A stretch of 64,000 nucleotides of DNA, from the NCBI RefSeq assembly GCF_004345735.1, contig NZ_SLXL01000002.1, positions 434,001 through 498,000 on the forward strand, read 5' to 3'. The number at the start of each line of letters is the position of its first letter. Positions within the stretch are counted from its first letter, which is position 1. Positions 25,025 through 32,861 of the stretch are shown here, one piece after another. The notes beneath the pieces are model-generated. The model was not told where the DNA came from. It did no database searches and was given only the letters and a program-made list of their open reading frames with translations. The position numbers and the translations under genes are program-made. The DNA comes from Rhodovulum adriaticum. Lineage in GTDB: Bacteria > Pseudomonadota > Alphaproteobacteria > Rhodobacterales > Rhodobacteraceae.

Positions 25025-27743
25025 ACCGCCCGCCGCCGCCCGCCTGACAGGCGTGACGCAACGCTATGGCGCGGTAACGGCGCTGGACGATGTCGGCCTG
25101 ACGCTGCGCCCGGGCGGCGTGCTGGGGCTGATCGGCCCCGACGGCGTGGGCAAATCCACCCTGCTGGCCCTGATGGCCGGGGTGCGGCGCCTGCAACAGG
25201 GCCGGGTCGAGGTTCTGGGCGGCGACATGGCCGACCCCGCCCACCGCGCCGCCTGCGCGCCGCGCATCGCCTACATGCCGCAGGGGCTGGGGCGGAACCT
25301 GTATTCCACCCTGTCGGTGCGCGAGAATGTCGATTTCTTCGGCCGGCTGTTCGGGCAGGGCGCGCGGGAACGGCGCTGGCGCATCGACGAGTTGCTGGCC
25401 GGCACGGGCCTGGCCCCCTTTGCGGCGCGTCCGGCGGGCAAGCTGTCGGGCGGGATGAAGCAGAAGCTGGCCCTGTGCTGCGCGCTGATCCACGATCCCG
25501 ACCTGCTGATCCTGGATGAACCGACAACCGGGGTCGATCCGCTGTCGCGCCTGCAATTCTGGCGGTTGATCGACCGGATCCGCGCGCGCCGTCCAGGCAT
25601 GAGCATCGTCACCGCCACCGCCTACATGTCCGAGGCCGAACGCTTCGACCGGCTGGTCGCGATGGAGGCCGGGCAGGTCATCGCCAGCGGCACGCCGGCC
25701 GAGTTGCGCGCCAAGACGGGCACCGAAACGCTGGAAGAGGCGTTTATCGCATTTCTACCATCCGACAAGCGCGGCGATCATGCCACGATCACCCTGCCAC
25801 CGCTGCCGGAACGCGACGGGGCACCCGCGATCATGGCCCAGGACCTGACCCGCCGCTTTGGCGATTTCACCGCCGTCGATCATGTCAGCTTTCGCATCGA
25901 AAAGGGCGAAATCTTTGGGTTTCTCGGATCCAACGGCTGCGGCAAGACAACGACGATGAAGATGCTGACCGGCCTGCTGGACCCGACCGAGGGGACGGCG
26001 GAACTGTTCGGGCGACCCGTCGATGCCTCTGACCTGGCGACACGGCGGCGTGTCGGCTATATGTCGCAATCCTTCTCTTTATACGCGGAACTCAGCGTGC
26101 GTCAGAACCTGGTTCTGCACGCCCAGCTGTTCCAGTTTTCCCGCGACCGCCAACGCGAACGGGTGGCCGACCTGCTGGAAAGGTTCGACCTGGCAAAGGT
26201 GGCAGAGGCCCGCCCCGCCCACCTGCCCTTGGGGGTGCGCCAGCGCCTGCAACTGGCCGTGGCCGTGCTGCACGAACCTGAAATGCTGATCCTGGACGAA
26301 CCCACCAGCGGCGTGGACCCGGTGGCGCGCGACCGCTTCTGGGCCCTGCTGATCGGGCTGTCGCGACAGGACGGGGTGACGATCTTCATCTCGACCCATT
26401 TCATGAACGAGGCTGAGCGCTGCGACCGCATTTCCCTGATGCATGCGGGCCGGGTTCTGGCCGTCGGGCCGCCGGACGAGTTGCGCGCCGCGCGGGGTGC
26501 TGACAGTCTGGAGGAGGCCTTTATCGACGTGCTGCGCGCGGAAACCGAAACGGCAGACCCTGACGCCGCCCCCGTTCCCCAATCCGGTCAGACCCCGTCA
26601 CGCCCCCGCAGCCCCCTGCTGTCGGTGGGGCGGCTGTGGGCCTTTGCCCGGCGCGAGGGGATCGAGCTGTTGCGCGACCGGGTGCGGCTGGCCTTTGCGC
26701 TGATCGGGCCGATGATCCTGATGATCGCGGTGGGGTTCGGCATCTCTTTCGACGTGGAAAACCTGACCTACGCGACGCTGGACCGCGACCAAAGCGCCGA
26801 AAGCCGCGCCCTGATGCGCCAGTTCGAGGGCTCGCGCTATTTCAGCGATCAGGGGCGGCTGACCTCGCTCGCGGCGATGGAGGACAGCCTGCGCGCGGGC
26901 GATATCCGCATGGCGCTGGTGATCCCGCCGGGCTTCGGCCACGACCTGTTGTCGGGCGACGCCCCCGAGGTGGCATTATGGCTGGACGGGTCCAACACCG
27001 TGCGCGCCGAAACCGCCCGCCGCTATGCCCAGACCGCGTTTCTGGATTTTCTGGTAGAGATGTCGGAAACCGAAACCGGCACCACACCGGAAATCTACCC
27101 CGCCAATCTGGAACCGCGCTTTCGCTATAACCAAAGCTTCGAATCCGCCGAGGCGATCCCGCCAGGCGTGCTGATGATGATGCTGATCATGATCCCCACG
27201 ATGATGACGGCGCTTGGCGTGGTGCGGGAAAAGGAGTTGGGGTCCATCACCAACCTGTACGCCGCCCCCGCACGCAAGCTGGAATTCCTGTTGGGCAAGC
27301 AGGCGCCCTATGTCGCCGTGGCGATGGTCAGTTTCGCAATCCTGGTGGCGATGCTGCTGACGGTGTTCGGGCTGCGGGTGCAGGGCAGCGCCGGTGCCCT
27401 GGTGACCGGCGCGCTGCTGTATGTCGGGGCGGCGACCGGGTTCGGGCTGGTGATCTCTACCGTCGTGCGCAGCCAGATCGCCGCGATCTTCGGCAGCGCG
27501 ATCATCGTGATGATCCCGACGGTCAACTTTTCGGGGATGCTGTACCCGGTGGCCACGCTGGACGGGGTGGCACGCGGGATCGGACAGGGGTTCCCCGCCC
27601 TCTATTTCCGCAACATCAGCGCAGGCGTGTTCAACAAGGGGCTGGGCTTTGCCGATCTGTGGGCCAATCACCTGGCCCTGGCCGGGTTCTGCCTGCTGTT
27701 CTGGGCGCTGGCCGCGGCCCTGCTGCGCAAGCAAGAGGCCTGA
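25014..27743 (+). CDS. rbbA: RbbA-like ABC protein: two ATPase domains fused to an ABC-2 permease
   Basis: This 909-residue protein has two nucleotide-binding domains. The first (about residues 8-240) has GPDGVGKSTLL, LSGGMKQKLAL and LLILDEPTTGVD. The second (about 275-520) has GSNGCGKTTTMK and MLILDEPTSGVD, but its signature is degenerate (LPLGVRQRLQL instead of LSGGQ). A C-terminal ABC-2 membrane domain with about six helices follows. This is the RbbA/YhiH arrangement, described in Escherichia coli as ribosome-associated but organised here as an exporter with its own adaptor and second permease. I start at the ATG at 25014, which gives the family-like MSAEPPAAARLTGVTQRYG. Confidence 0.85.
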   Translation: MSAEPPAAARLTGVTQRYGAVTALDDVGLTLRPGGVLGLIGPDGVGKSTLLALMAGVRRLQQGRVEVLGGDMADPAHRAACAPRIAYMPQGLGRNLYSTLSVRENVDFFGRLFGQGARERRWRIDELLAGTGLAPFAARPAGKLSGGMKQKLALCCALIHDPDLLILDEPTTGVDPLSRLQFWRLIDRIRARRPGMSIVTATAYMSEAERFDRLVAMEAGQVIASGTPAELRAKTGTETLEEAFIAFLPSDKRGDHATITLPPLPERDGAPAIMAQDLTRRFGDFTAVDHVSFRIEKGEIFGFLGSNGCGKTTTMKMLTGLLDPTEGTAELFGRPVDASDLATRRRVGYMSQSFSLYAELSVRQNLVLHAQLFQFSRDRQRERVADLLERFDLAKVAEARPAHLPLGVRQRLQLAVAVLHEPEMLILDEPTSGVDPVARDRFWALLIGLSRQDGVTIFISTHFMNEAERCDRISLMHAGRVLAVGPPDELRAARGADSLEEAFIDVLRAETETADPDAAPVPQSGQTPSRPRSPLLSVGRLWAFARREGIELLRDRVRLAFALIGPMILMIAVGFGISFDVENLTYATLDRDQSAESRALMRQFEGSRYFSDQGRLTSLAAMEDSLRAGDIRMALVIPPGFGHDLLSGDAPEVALWLDGSNTVRAETARRYAQTAFLDFLVEMSETETGTTPEIYPANLEPRFRYNQSFESAEAIPPGVLMMMLIMIPTMMTALGVVREKELGSITNLYAAPARKLEFLLGKQAPYVAVAMVSFAILVAMLLTVFGLRVQGSAGALVTGALLYVGAATGFGLVISTVVRSQIAAIFGSAIIVMIPTVNFSGMLYPVATLDGVARGIGQGFPALYFRNISAGVFNKGLGFADLWANHLALAGFCLLFWALAAALLRKQEA

Positions 27744-27746
27744 GCG

Positions 27747-28865
27747 ATGCGCAGCCTGCACAACATCTTTCGCCTCGGCCTCAAGGAATTGTGGAGCCTG
27801 TTTCGCGACCCGGTGCTGATGGGTCTGGTGATCTACACCTTTACCGGGGCGGTGTTCGCCGTGGCCAACGGTGTCCGGACAGAGGTGCGCAACGCCGCCA
27901 TCGCCGTGATCGACGAGGACCGATCAGAGGTGTCCGACCGCCTGCGCGATGCCTTTCTGCCCCCCTACTTCCGCCCCGCCCCGCTGATCGACCTGAACCA
28001 GATGGGCCCGGCGATGGACCGGGGCGATTACAGCTTCGTGCTGCATATCCCAGCGGGTTTCGAGGCCGACCTGCTGGCCGGGCGGCAGCCCGATCTGCTG
28101 TTGAACGTGGACGCAACCGCGATGACCCTGGCGGGCAATGGCACCGCCTATATCCGCAGCATCGTGCAACAGGAACTGGCCGGCTTCCTGCACAGCGGCG
28201 ACACCGACCTGCCCGCCACGCTGATCCCGCGGGCATGGTTCAACCCCAACCTGCATTCCAGCTGGTTCTTTGCGGTGATGCAGGTGATCGGCAATGTCAC
28301 CATTCTGTCGGTGGTGCTGTCCGGCGCGGCGGTGATCCGCGAACGCGAACACGGCACGATTGAACACCTGATGGTCATGCCGGTCACGGCGCTGGAACTG
28401 ATGCTGGCCAAGATCTGGGCCAACGGGCTGGTGATTGTCAGCGCGGCGGTGCTGTCGTTGCTTGTGGTTGTGCAGGGGGTGATGGGCATCCCGGTGCCCG
28501 GTTCCATCGGGGTTTTCGCGCTCGGCGCAGGGGTTTATCTGTTTTCGGTCACCGCCCTGGGGATCATGCTGGCGACCTTTGCGCGGACGATGCCGCAATT
28601 CGGGCTGCTGGCGATCCCGGTCTTCGTGGTGCTGTACCTGCTGTCGGGCGGGGTCACCCCGCTGGAGGCGATGCCAGAACCCCTGCACAGTCTGATGCAC
28701 CTGTCGCCCGCGACCCATTTCACCAGCTTTGCGCAGGCGGTGCTGTATCGCGGGGCGGGGCTGGGCCTGGTCTGGCGGGAATTGCTGATCGTGACCTGTA
28801 TCGGCACGGTTTTCCTGGCGCTGGCCCAGTCGCGGTTCCGCAAGACGATGGCCGCAGCGCGCTAG
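27747..28865 (+). CDS. ABC-2 type permease (YhhJ-like)
   Basis: The 372-residue protein has an N-terminal helix (LMGLVIYTFTGAVFAVANG), a large periplasmic domain and five C-terminal helices around REREHGTIEHLMVMPVTALELMLAKIWANG, the signature ABC-2 coupling segment. It should pair with the membrane domain of the RbbA-like protein to form the export channel. It starts three bases after the upstream stop. Its TAG stop shares the palindrome CTAG with the stop of the converging MFS gene, so the two genes overlap by four bases. Confidence 0.86.
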   Translation: MRSLHNIFRLGLKELWSLFRDPVLMGLVIYTFTGAVFAVANGVRTEVRNAAIAVIDEDRSEVSDRLRDAFLPPYFRPAPLIDLNQMGPAMDRGDYSFVLHIPAGFEADLLAGRQPDLLLNVDATAMTLAGNGTAYIRSIVQQELAGFLHSGDTDLPATLIPRAWFNPNLHSSWFFAVMQVIGNVTILSVVLSGAAVIREREHGTIEHLMVMPVTALELMLAKIWANGLVIVSAAVLSLLVVVQGVMGIPVPGSIGVFALGAGVYLFSVTALGIMLATFARTMPQFGLLAIPVFVVLYLLSGGVTPLEAMPEPLHSLMHLSPATHFTSFAQAVLYRGAGLGLVWRELLIVTCIGTVFLALAQSRFRKTMAAAR

Positions 28866-30133
28866 CCGTCCGCCTGAACCTCGTCCAAGCCGCGCGCCAC
28901 GGCCACCCCCACCAGCGCGATGACGGAAAACAGCAGCAACACCACCGCCGGCCCGGCCCGGTCCGCCAACAGCCCGAACAGGCCCCCGGCCAGCAGGGCC
29001 AGCCCGATCAACGTGTTGGACAGCGCCGTATAGCGGGCGCGGAACCCGTCCTCTGCCATGTCGGTCAGGTGCAGCTTGCGGCCCGCGCGCACCCCCTCAT
29101 AGGCGATCTGCGCGGCAAAGATCGCCGCCGCCGCGCCCAGGGCACCGCCCAACCCGCCCATTGCCAGACCGACCAGCCCGGCCACCAGGAACACCGCCGC
29201 CCCCAACGCCCCCGCCGCCATCAGGGTTCGGCGGCTGGACCGGTCCGATAGCCGCCCCCAGGCATAGCCCGCCAGAACCGACGCCGCGGTCGAGGCCATG
29301 ACCAGCGGGCCAAGCTGATCCAGCGCCGCGCGCCCCGAGGCCGCCGAAAGCATCACGATAAAGGGCGGCGCCAGCGCCGTGACCGCCAGCGCCGCGCGGG
29401 CCAGCACAAAGCGGCGCAATTGCGCGTCGGTCAGGATCGGCGTGACCAGGGCGGCCAGGCTGTCCTCGTCATGCCCTGCAGTGTCACCCGCGGGTTCGCG
29501 CAACCCGCGAAAGACCCCCGCCGCCAGCAGAAAAGCCAACCCCGCCACCGCCAGGATCGCGGCCAGCGGGGCCACCGCCACCTGAAATACCCCGGCCGCC
29601 ATCACCAGCCCCACGCAGAACACCGCCACGGGGGCGACGGACCCGGCCAGCCCGGTGATCGCGCCCCGCCGCCGCTTGGCGATGGTGCGGGCCAGCGCAT
29701 CCTTGTGACTGACCGAGGCAGCAGCGCGCGCCACCGACAGCACCGCCAGCAGCACCAGGATGGCAGCCCCCGCAGCCGCCCCGCCCAGCAACAGCGCAGC
29801 GGCGGCCATTCCCAGCGCGGCCAGCCCCTGCACCGCGCTGCCCGCCGCCCAGATCCGCCCCCGCCGCGGGCTGCGCACTACCCAGCGGGCAAGGGCCAGT
29901 TGCGGCAACAGCGCCCCGGCCTCGCGCACGGGCACCAGCGCACCGATCATCGCGCCGGGGGCCCCCAGCGCGGTCAGCAGCCAGGACAGCACCAGTTTCG
30001 GGTCGATCAGCGCGTCCGCCGTCTTGGTCAGGGTCAGCGCGGCAACATGGATCGCGCCATTGCGGGCCTCGGCCGCGTCCAGGTCGGCCGGGCGCGCGCC
30101 GGTCAGGGCGGCGAACATGCGGGTCAGGGTCAC
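28862..30133 (-). CDS. MFS-type transporter
   Basis: The 423-residue protein has about twelve hydrophobic segments in two halves and the MFS loop signature GRLSDRSSRRTLMAAG at about residues 294-309. The N-terminal half shows KTADALIDPKLVLSWLLTALGAPGAMIGALVPVREAGALLPQ, seen in Rhodobacteraceae MFS proteins of unknown substrate. Composition is very rich in alanine and leucine. The start is a GTG at 30133 with AGGAGG seven bases upstream. It lies 31 bases downstream of the ZIP gene on the same strand and may be co-transcribed with it. Confidence 0.75.
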   Translation of the reverse strand: MTLTRMFAALTGARPADLDAAEARNGAIHVAALTLTKTADALIDPKLVLSWLLTALGAPGAMIGALVPVREAGALLPQLALARWVVRSPRRGRIWAAGSAVQGLAALGMAAAALLLGGAAAGAAILVLLAVLSVARAAASVSHKDALARTIAKRRRGAITGLAGSVAPVAVFCVGLVMAAGVFQVAVAPLAAILAVAGLAFLLAAGVFRGLREPAGDTAGHDEDSLAALVTPILTDAQLRRFVLARAALAVTALAPPFIVMLSAASGRAALDQLGPLVMASTAASVLAGYAWGRLSDRSSRRTLMAAGALGAAVFLVAGLVGLAMGGLGGALGAAAAIFAAQIAYEGVRAGRKLHLTDMAEDGFRARYTALSNTLIGLALLAGGLFGLLADRAGPAVVLLLFSVIALVGVAVARGLDEVQADG

Positions 30134-30164
30134 GGCAAAGCCTCCTGATGGGGGGATTCGCGGA

Positions 30165-30908
30165 TCAATGGGTCAGCACCAGCATCTGAAAGGCCATCAT
30201 CGCCGAAAAGGCCAGCGTCACAACCAGACCGGCACTGCCGCTGTCCACATTATCCAGGGCATCGGGGAACAGTTCGGAAAACACCATCCAGATCATCGCA
30301 CCCGCCGCCAGCCCCAGCCCCACGGGCAGGACGGGGCGGAACAGCTCGACCATCACATAGGCGGGACCGGCCATGATCGGCTGGGGCAGGCTGGTAAAGA
30401 TGGCCCAGAGCGCGGCCTTCCAGACGGGGGTGCCGCGCGGCACCAGCACCAGCGCGATGGCCAGCCCCTCGGGGACGTTGTGCAGCGCGATCGCGGTGGT
30501 GATGAAGGCGCCCAGCCCGTCCGATCCGGCAAAGGACACGCCCACCGCCACGCCCTCGGCAAAGGAATGGGCGGTCATGATGCCCAGCACCAACAGCGCC
30601 GCGGTGGCGTTGGCGCCGCTCAGATCGGCGACATGCACCTCGCCCGCGCCGTCCACCAGCCGCCGGGCGCCAACGATCGCCCCCAGCCCCAGCAGCACAC
30701 CCAGCAGCGTCAGCCCGGGCGCCAGGGCCGCGCCCTCGGCGATCAGGCCGTGGCTGGCCGCCAGCATCAGCCCGGCCGCCGCGGCCGTCGCCCAGCCCAT
30801 GACGCGCGGTCCCGGCTGGCGGGCCAGCGCCAGCGGCAAGGCCCCGACGCCGGTCATGACGGCGGTGACAAAGGCCGCCGCGACGACGATCCAGACGGCT
30901 GTTTCCAT
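30165..30908 (-). CDS. ZIP family metal transporter
   Basis: The 247-residue membrane protein has about eight helices with the two ZIP metal-site motifs: HSFAEGVAVGVSF in the fourth helix (about residue 117) and HNVPEGLAIAL in the fifth (about 143). ZIP proteins bring zinc or other divalent metals toward the cytoplasm. The histidine-rich cytoplasmic loop between helices 3 and 4 found in many ZIPs is absent here. AGGAGG-like sequence precedes the ATG. The sitABCD metal transporter lies beyond the insertion element on the other strand. Confidence 0.85.
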   Translation of the reverse strand: METAVWIVVAAAFVTAVMTGVGALPLALARQPGPRVMGWATAAAAGLMLAASHGLIAEGAALAPGLTLLGVLLGLGAIVGARRLVDGAGEVHVADLSGANATAALLVLGIMTAHSFAEGVAVGVSFAGSDGLGAFITTAIALHNVPEGLAIALVLVPRGTPVWKAALWAIFTSLPQPIMAGPAYVMVELFRPVLPVGLGLAAGAMIWMVFSELFPDALDNVDSGSAGLVVTLAFSAMMAFQMLVLTH

Positions 30909-31076
30909 GGCCCCTCCTGCGGGCGGCGCGCCGCGTGGCGCTGGCCGATGCTAGCCGATGCAACCCCGGCCACAAAGCGGGCAATAAGCGCACTTGCAGC
31001 GCCCTTGGTACACAAGGGTCGGTCGTGTCACGGACCACCCGCCACCGCACCGCAGGGGCAAGGTGTAGACCGGCGA

Positions 31077-31084
31077 ACTTATTT
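31077..31084. repeat. Left target-site duplication (ACTTATTT)
   Basis: These eight bases immediately precede the GGGG end of the element and match the eight after its CCCC end exactly. Confidence 0.9.
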
Positions 31085-31097
31085 GGGGCGTATCCCC

Positions 31098-31128
31098 TTG
31101 ACATACGGTGATGCAAAACCCATATTAT
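31098..31128 (+). promoter_or_regulatory. Transposase promoter overlapping the left inverted repeat
   Basis: TTGACA at 31098-31103 is a perfect -35. CATATT at 31121-31126 (17-base spacer) or TATTAT at 31123-31128 (19-base spacer) could be the -10. Transcription would begin near 31133, on or beside the second ATG of the transposase, implying a leaderless message. Confidence 0.55.
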
Positions 31129-32011
31129 GGGTATGAAACAGACCAACGTTCGCCAGTTCTTCGCCCAATTTCCCAATGATGAAGCTTGCCTTGCGCATTT
31201 GTTCAACGTGCGCTTTGGCCAAGGCTACGTTTGCCCCAAATGTGAGCGTGAGGCGAAATGGTATCCCCTGACCAACGAGAAGGCATATTCTTGCCAATGG
31301 TGCGGGCATCACATTCACCCGATGGTGGGCAGCATCTTCGAGAAAAGCCGGACCCCGCTGCAACTTTGGTTCTATGCGATCTTCCTTTTCACCACGTCGC
31401 GGCATGGCGTCAGCGCCAAGGAATTGCAGCGCCAGCTTGGCGTGACCTACAAGACCGCGTGGCGTATGGCGGCGCTTATCCGTGAGCACATGGCGGCAAT
31501 CGACGGTGACGAGCCTCTTGGCTCAGACGGTGAGGTTGTGGAAATTGACGAGGCGTATGTCGGTGGTGAAAAGAAAAACAGCTATGGCCAGCGCGACAAG
31601 ACGATTGTCTTAGGCATGGTCGAGCGCGGCGGTGACGCATTGGTCAAGGTTGTGCCCAACATGAAGGGTGAGACCGTCAGCAAGGTTGTTGCGAAGAACG
31701 TAGCACCCGGCGCAGAAATTCACGCTGACATGCACGTCAGCTATGACCAGTTGCGCAAACAAGGTTTTGACCTCAAGCGGATCAACAAGAAGGCGCTGGG
31801 CGCCTATGTCGGCCCGAACGGCGAGACTGTGAACGCCATTGAGAACTTCTGGCGGCACCTAAAATGCTCAATTGAAGGCACCCACATTAGCGTGTCGCCC
31901 AAGTATCTTGAGCGCTACGCTAAGGAGTTTGAATACCGCTTCAATCGTCGGATGCGTCCTGAGACGATGCTTTCCGAGTTGCTTTCTCGGTTTCCCGAAC
32001 TGGACGCCTGA
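31127..32011 (+). CDS. IS1595-family transposase (DDE_Tnp_IS1595)
   Basis: The 294-residue protein has an N-terminal zinc-ribbon (CPKCEREAKW...CQWCGHH at about residues 36-65), then a helix-turn-helix-like KELQRQLGVTYKTAWRMAALIREH, then the ISXO2-like catalytic domain with EIDEAYVGG, HADMHVSY and ENFWRHLKC supplying the acidic and polar active-site residues. This is full length for the family. No ribosome site precedes either the ATG at 31127 or the one at 31133; a promoter just upstream suggests leaderless translation from 31133. I give the longer reading. Its 3' end overlaps a passenger gene on the other strand by 71 bases. Confidence 0.93.
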   Translation: MGMKQTNVRQFFAQFPNDEACLAHLFNVRFGQGYVCPKCEREAKWYPLTNEKAYSCQWCGHHIHPMVGSIFEKSRTPLQLWFYAIFLFTTSRHGVSAKELQRQLGVTYKTAWRMAALIREHMAAIDGDEPLGSDGEVVEIDEAYVGGEKKNSYGQRDKTIVLGMVERGGDALVKVVPNMKGETVSKVVAKNVAPGAEIHADMHVSYDQLRKQGFDLKRINKKALGAYVGPNGETVNAIENFWRHLKCSIEGTHISVSPKYLERYAKEFEYRFNRRMRPETMLSELLSRFPELDA

Positions 32012-32114
32012 TGGCCTCGTCTAACTTGTCGAGGTCGCCATCAGGGTCCGCCTCGTGTTCCTTTATGAAGTCTTCAAGTTTGCCCTTCTGACGGGCTTTC
32101 TTGAGGTTTGTCAT
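31941..32114 (-). CDS. IS passenger protein 1 (57 aa, charged)
   Basis: The product MTNLKKARQKGKLEDFIKEHE... is a short, highly charged, probably helical protein with no known domain. Similar small proteins seem to accompany IS1595-type transposases, which is from memory, not a search. It starts at 32114 with AAAGGTGAG upstream and ends inside the transposase coding region on the opposite strand, so transcripts of the two would be antisense. It follows passenger 2 by four bases. Whether it regulates transposition is unknown. Confidence 0.6.
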   Translation of the reverse strand: MTNLKKARQKGKLEDFIKEHEADPDGDLDKLDEAIRRPVRETEKATRKASSQDASDD

Positions 32115-32118
32115 GCTC

Positions 32119-32706
32119 TCACCTTTCGTTTTCTTGCAGGGTGATAACCATTTCACGAACCACATCCAATTCAGACTTTAAACTTTCCAGTTCATCAATT
32201 CCGTCACCCTGCACCTTTTGAATCTGTTTCTGAAGGTCTGTAGCCATATCAATCGCCGCCTTAGCTTGCGTTCCAATTGTTGCCATTTGCTCCGAAGTCT
32301 TCGGCTGCTCCATGTGCCTCCATTCCGCAAAATCTCTAGAGCTTAATTTTTCGGCTACTGAGACGTTAAGGCTTTCAAGCTTTCTTTCAATCTGAACAAG
32401 ACGTTGCATCAAGTCTTGATTTTGGTCTTTCAAAACTTCTCGCCTCGCAAATTGCTCTGAATTTACCTTTCGCTCTATCAGCAAAATGGCAAAAACGCTA
32501 AGGATCATTAGCGCAGGCTGTATCCAGGGCCATAAGTCAGCAATCATTCTCAACATGGCGCTGAACCAAGAATCTTGGTTGCCCGCAGAGATGACAAAGT
32601 CGATATCGCCCAGCTTCCCGACAATGTAGAAAAATATACCAAATACCCCTTGGTATATTCTCTTTGCCCACGACGCGCGCAGATGGACTTTACGTTCTGG
32701 ACCCAT
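32119..32706 (-). CDS. IS passenger protein 2 (195 aa, membrane plus coiled coil)
   Basis: The product has two hydrophobic segments (RIYQGVFGIFFYIVGKL at about 16-32 and LWPWIQPALMILSVFAILLI at about 58-77) followed by a long soluble region with heptad-like repeats (VQIERKLESLNVSVAEKL; ATDLQKQIQKVQGDGIDELESLKSELDVV), suggesting a membrane-anchored coiled coil. I recognise no family. GC content is about 40 to 45%, far below the chromosome, so it arrived with the element. It begins 37 bases inside the right inverted repeat and runs toward the transposase. Possible roles in target choice or host benefit are untested. Confidence 0.65.
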   Translation of the reverse strand: MGPERKVHLRASWAKRIYQGVFGIFFYIVGKLGDIDFVISAGNQDSWFSAMLRMIADLWPWIQPALMILSVFAILLIERKVNSEQFARREVLKDQNQDLMQRLVQIERKLESLNVSVAEKLSSRDFAEWRHMEQPKTSEQMATIGTQAKAAIDMATDLQKQIQKVQGDGIDELESLKSELDVVREMVITLQENER

Positions 32707-32766
32707 GCGCTCACCATCTCACACGACTCCGCATGAGTAAAGCCGTATGCTGAGGGGATACACCCC

Positions 32767-32774
32767 ACTTATTT
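32767..32774. repeat. Right target-site duplication (ACTTATTT)
   Basis: This exact copy of 31077-31084 follows the right end of the element. Its last T is also the first base of the distal sit operator dyad. Confidence 0.9.
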
Positions 32775-32790
32775 TGCGAATGGTTCGCAA
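32774..32790. promoter_or_regulatory. Distal sit operator (Mur/Fur-like palindrome)
   Basis: TTGCGAATGGTTCGCAA is a dyad with 7-bp arms around a 3-base core. It lies just upstream of the -35 box of the sitA promoter. A near-identical dyad follows at 32803-32817; the centres are 28 bases apart. In Rhodobacteraceae, manganese uptake genes are controlled by the Fur-family protein Mur; assignment to Mur is inference from gene content. Confidence 0.7.
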
Positions 32791-32795
32791 TTGCA

Positions 32796-32824
32796 TTGAC
32801 ACTGCGAATGCTTCGCACTATCGC
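32796..32824 (+). promoter_or_regulatory. sitA: sitA promoter
   Basis: TTGACA at 32796-32801 is followed, after 17 bases, by TATCGC at 32819-32824. The spacer is almost wholly occupied by the second operator, so a repressor bound there would block RNA polymerase. The start point near 32831 leaves about 30 bases before the GTG start of sitA. Confidence 0.6.
32803..32817. promoter_or_regulatory. Proximal sit operator between -35 and -10
   Basis: TGCGAATGCTTCGCA repeats the distal operator core with one change (GGT to GCT at the centre). Its position within the promoter spacer indicates repression by steric block. Confidence 0.7.
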
Positions 32825-32861
32825 TATATCCAAAGGGAAACATCCCATTGGAGAAATCGAC

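Larger units (their letters stand above)
31085..32766 (+). mobile_element. Complete IS1595-family insertion element with two passenger genes (1,682 bp)
   Basis: The element is bounded by inverted repeats of 24 bp with 20 matches: 31085-31108 reads GGGGCGTATCCCCT then TGACATACGG, and 32743-32766 reads on the other strand GGGGTGTATCCCCT then CAGCATACGG. It is flanked by an exact 8-bp target duplication, ACTTATTT, at 31077-31084 and 32767-32774, the size known for IS1595. It carries a transposase and two small genes on the opposite strand. It is markedly less GC-rich than the host, falling to about 40 to 45% in the passenger part. Intact ends, duplication and frame suggest recent, possibly active insertion. 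Confidence 0.93.

Noticed and set aside
32796-32861. ATG at 32796 as sitA start
   Set aside because: It lies in the -35 box of the predicted promoter; GTG 32862 has a ribosome site and a signal peptide follows.
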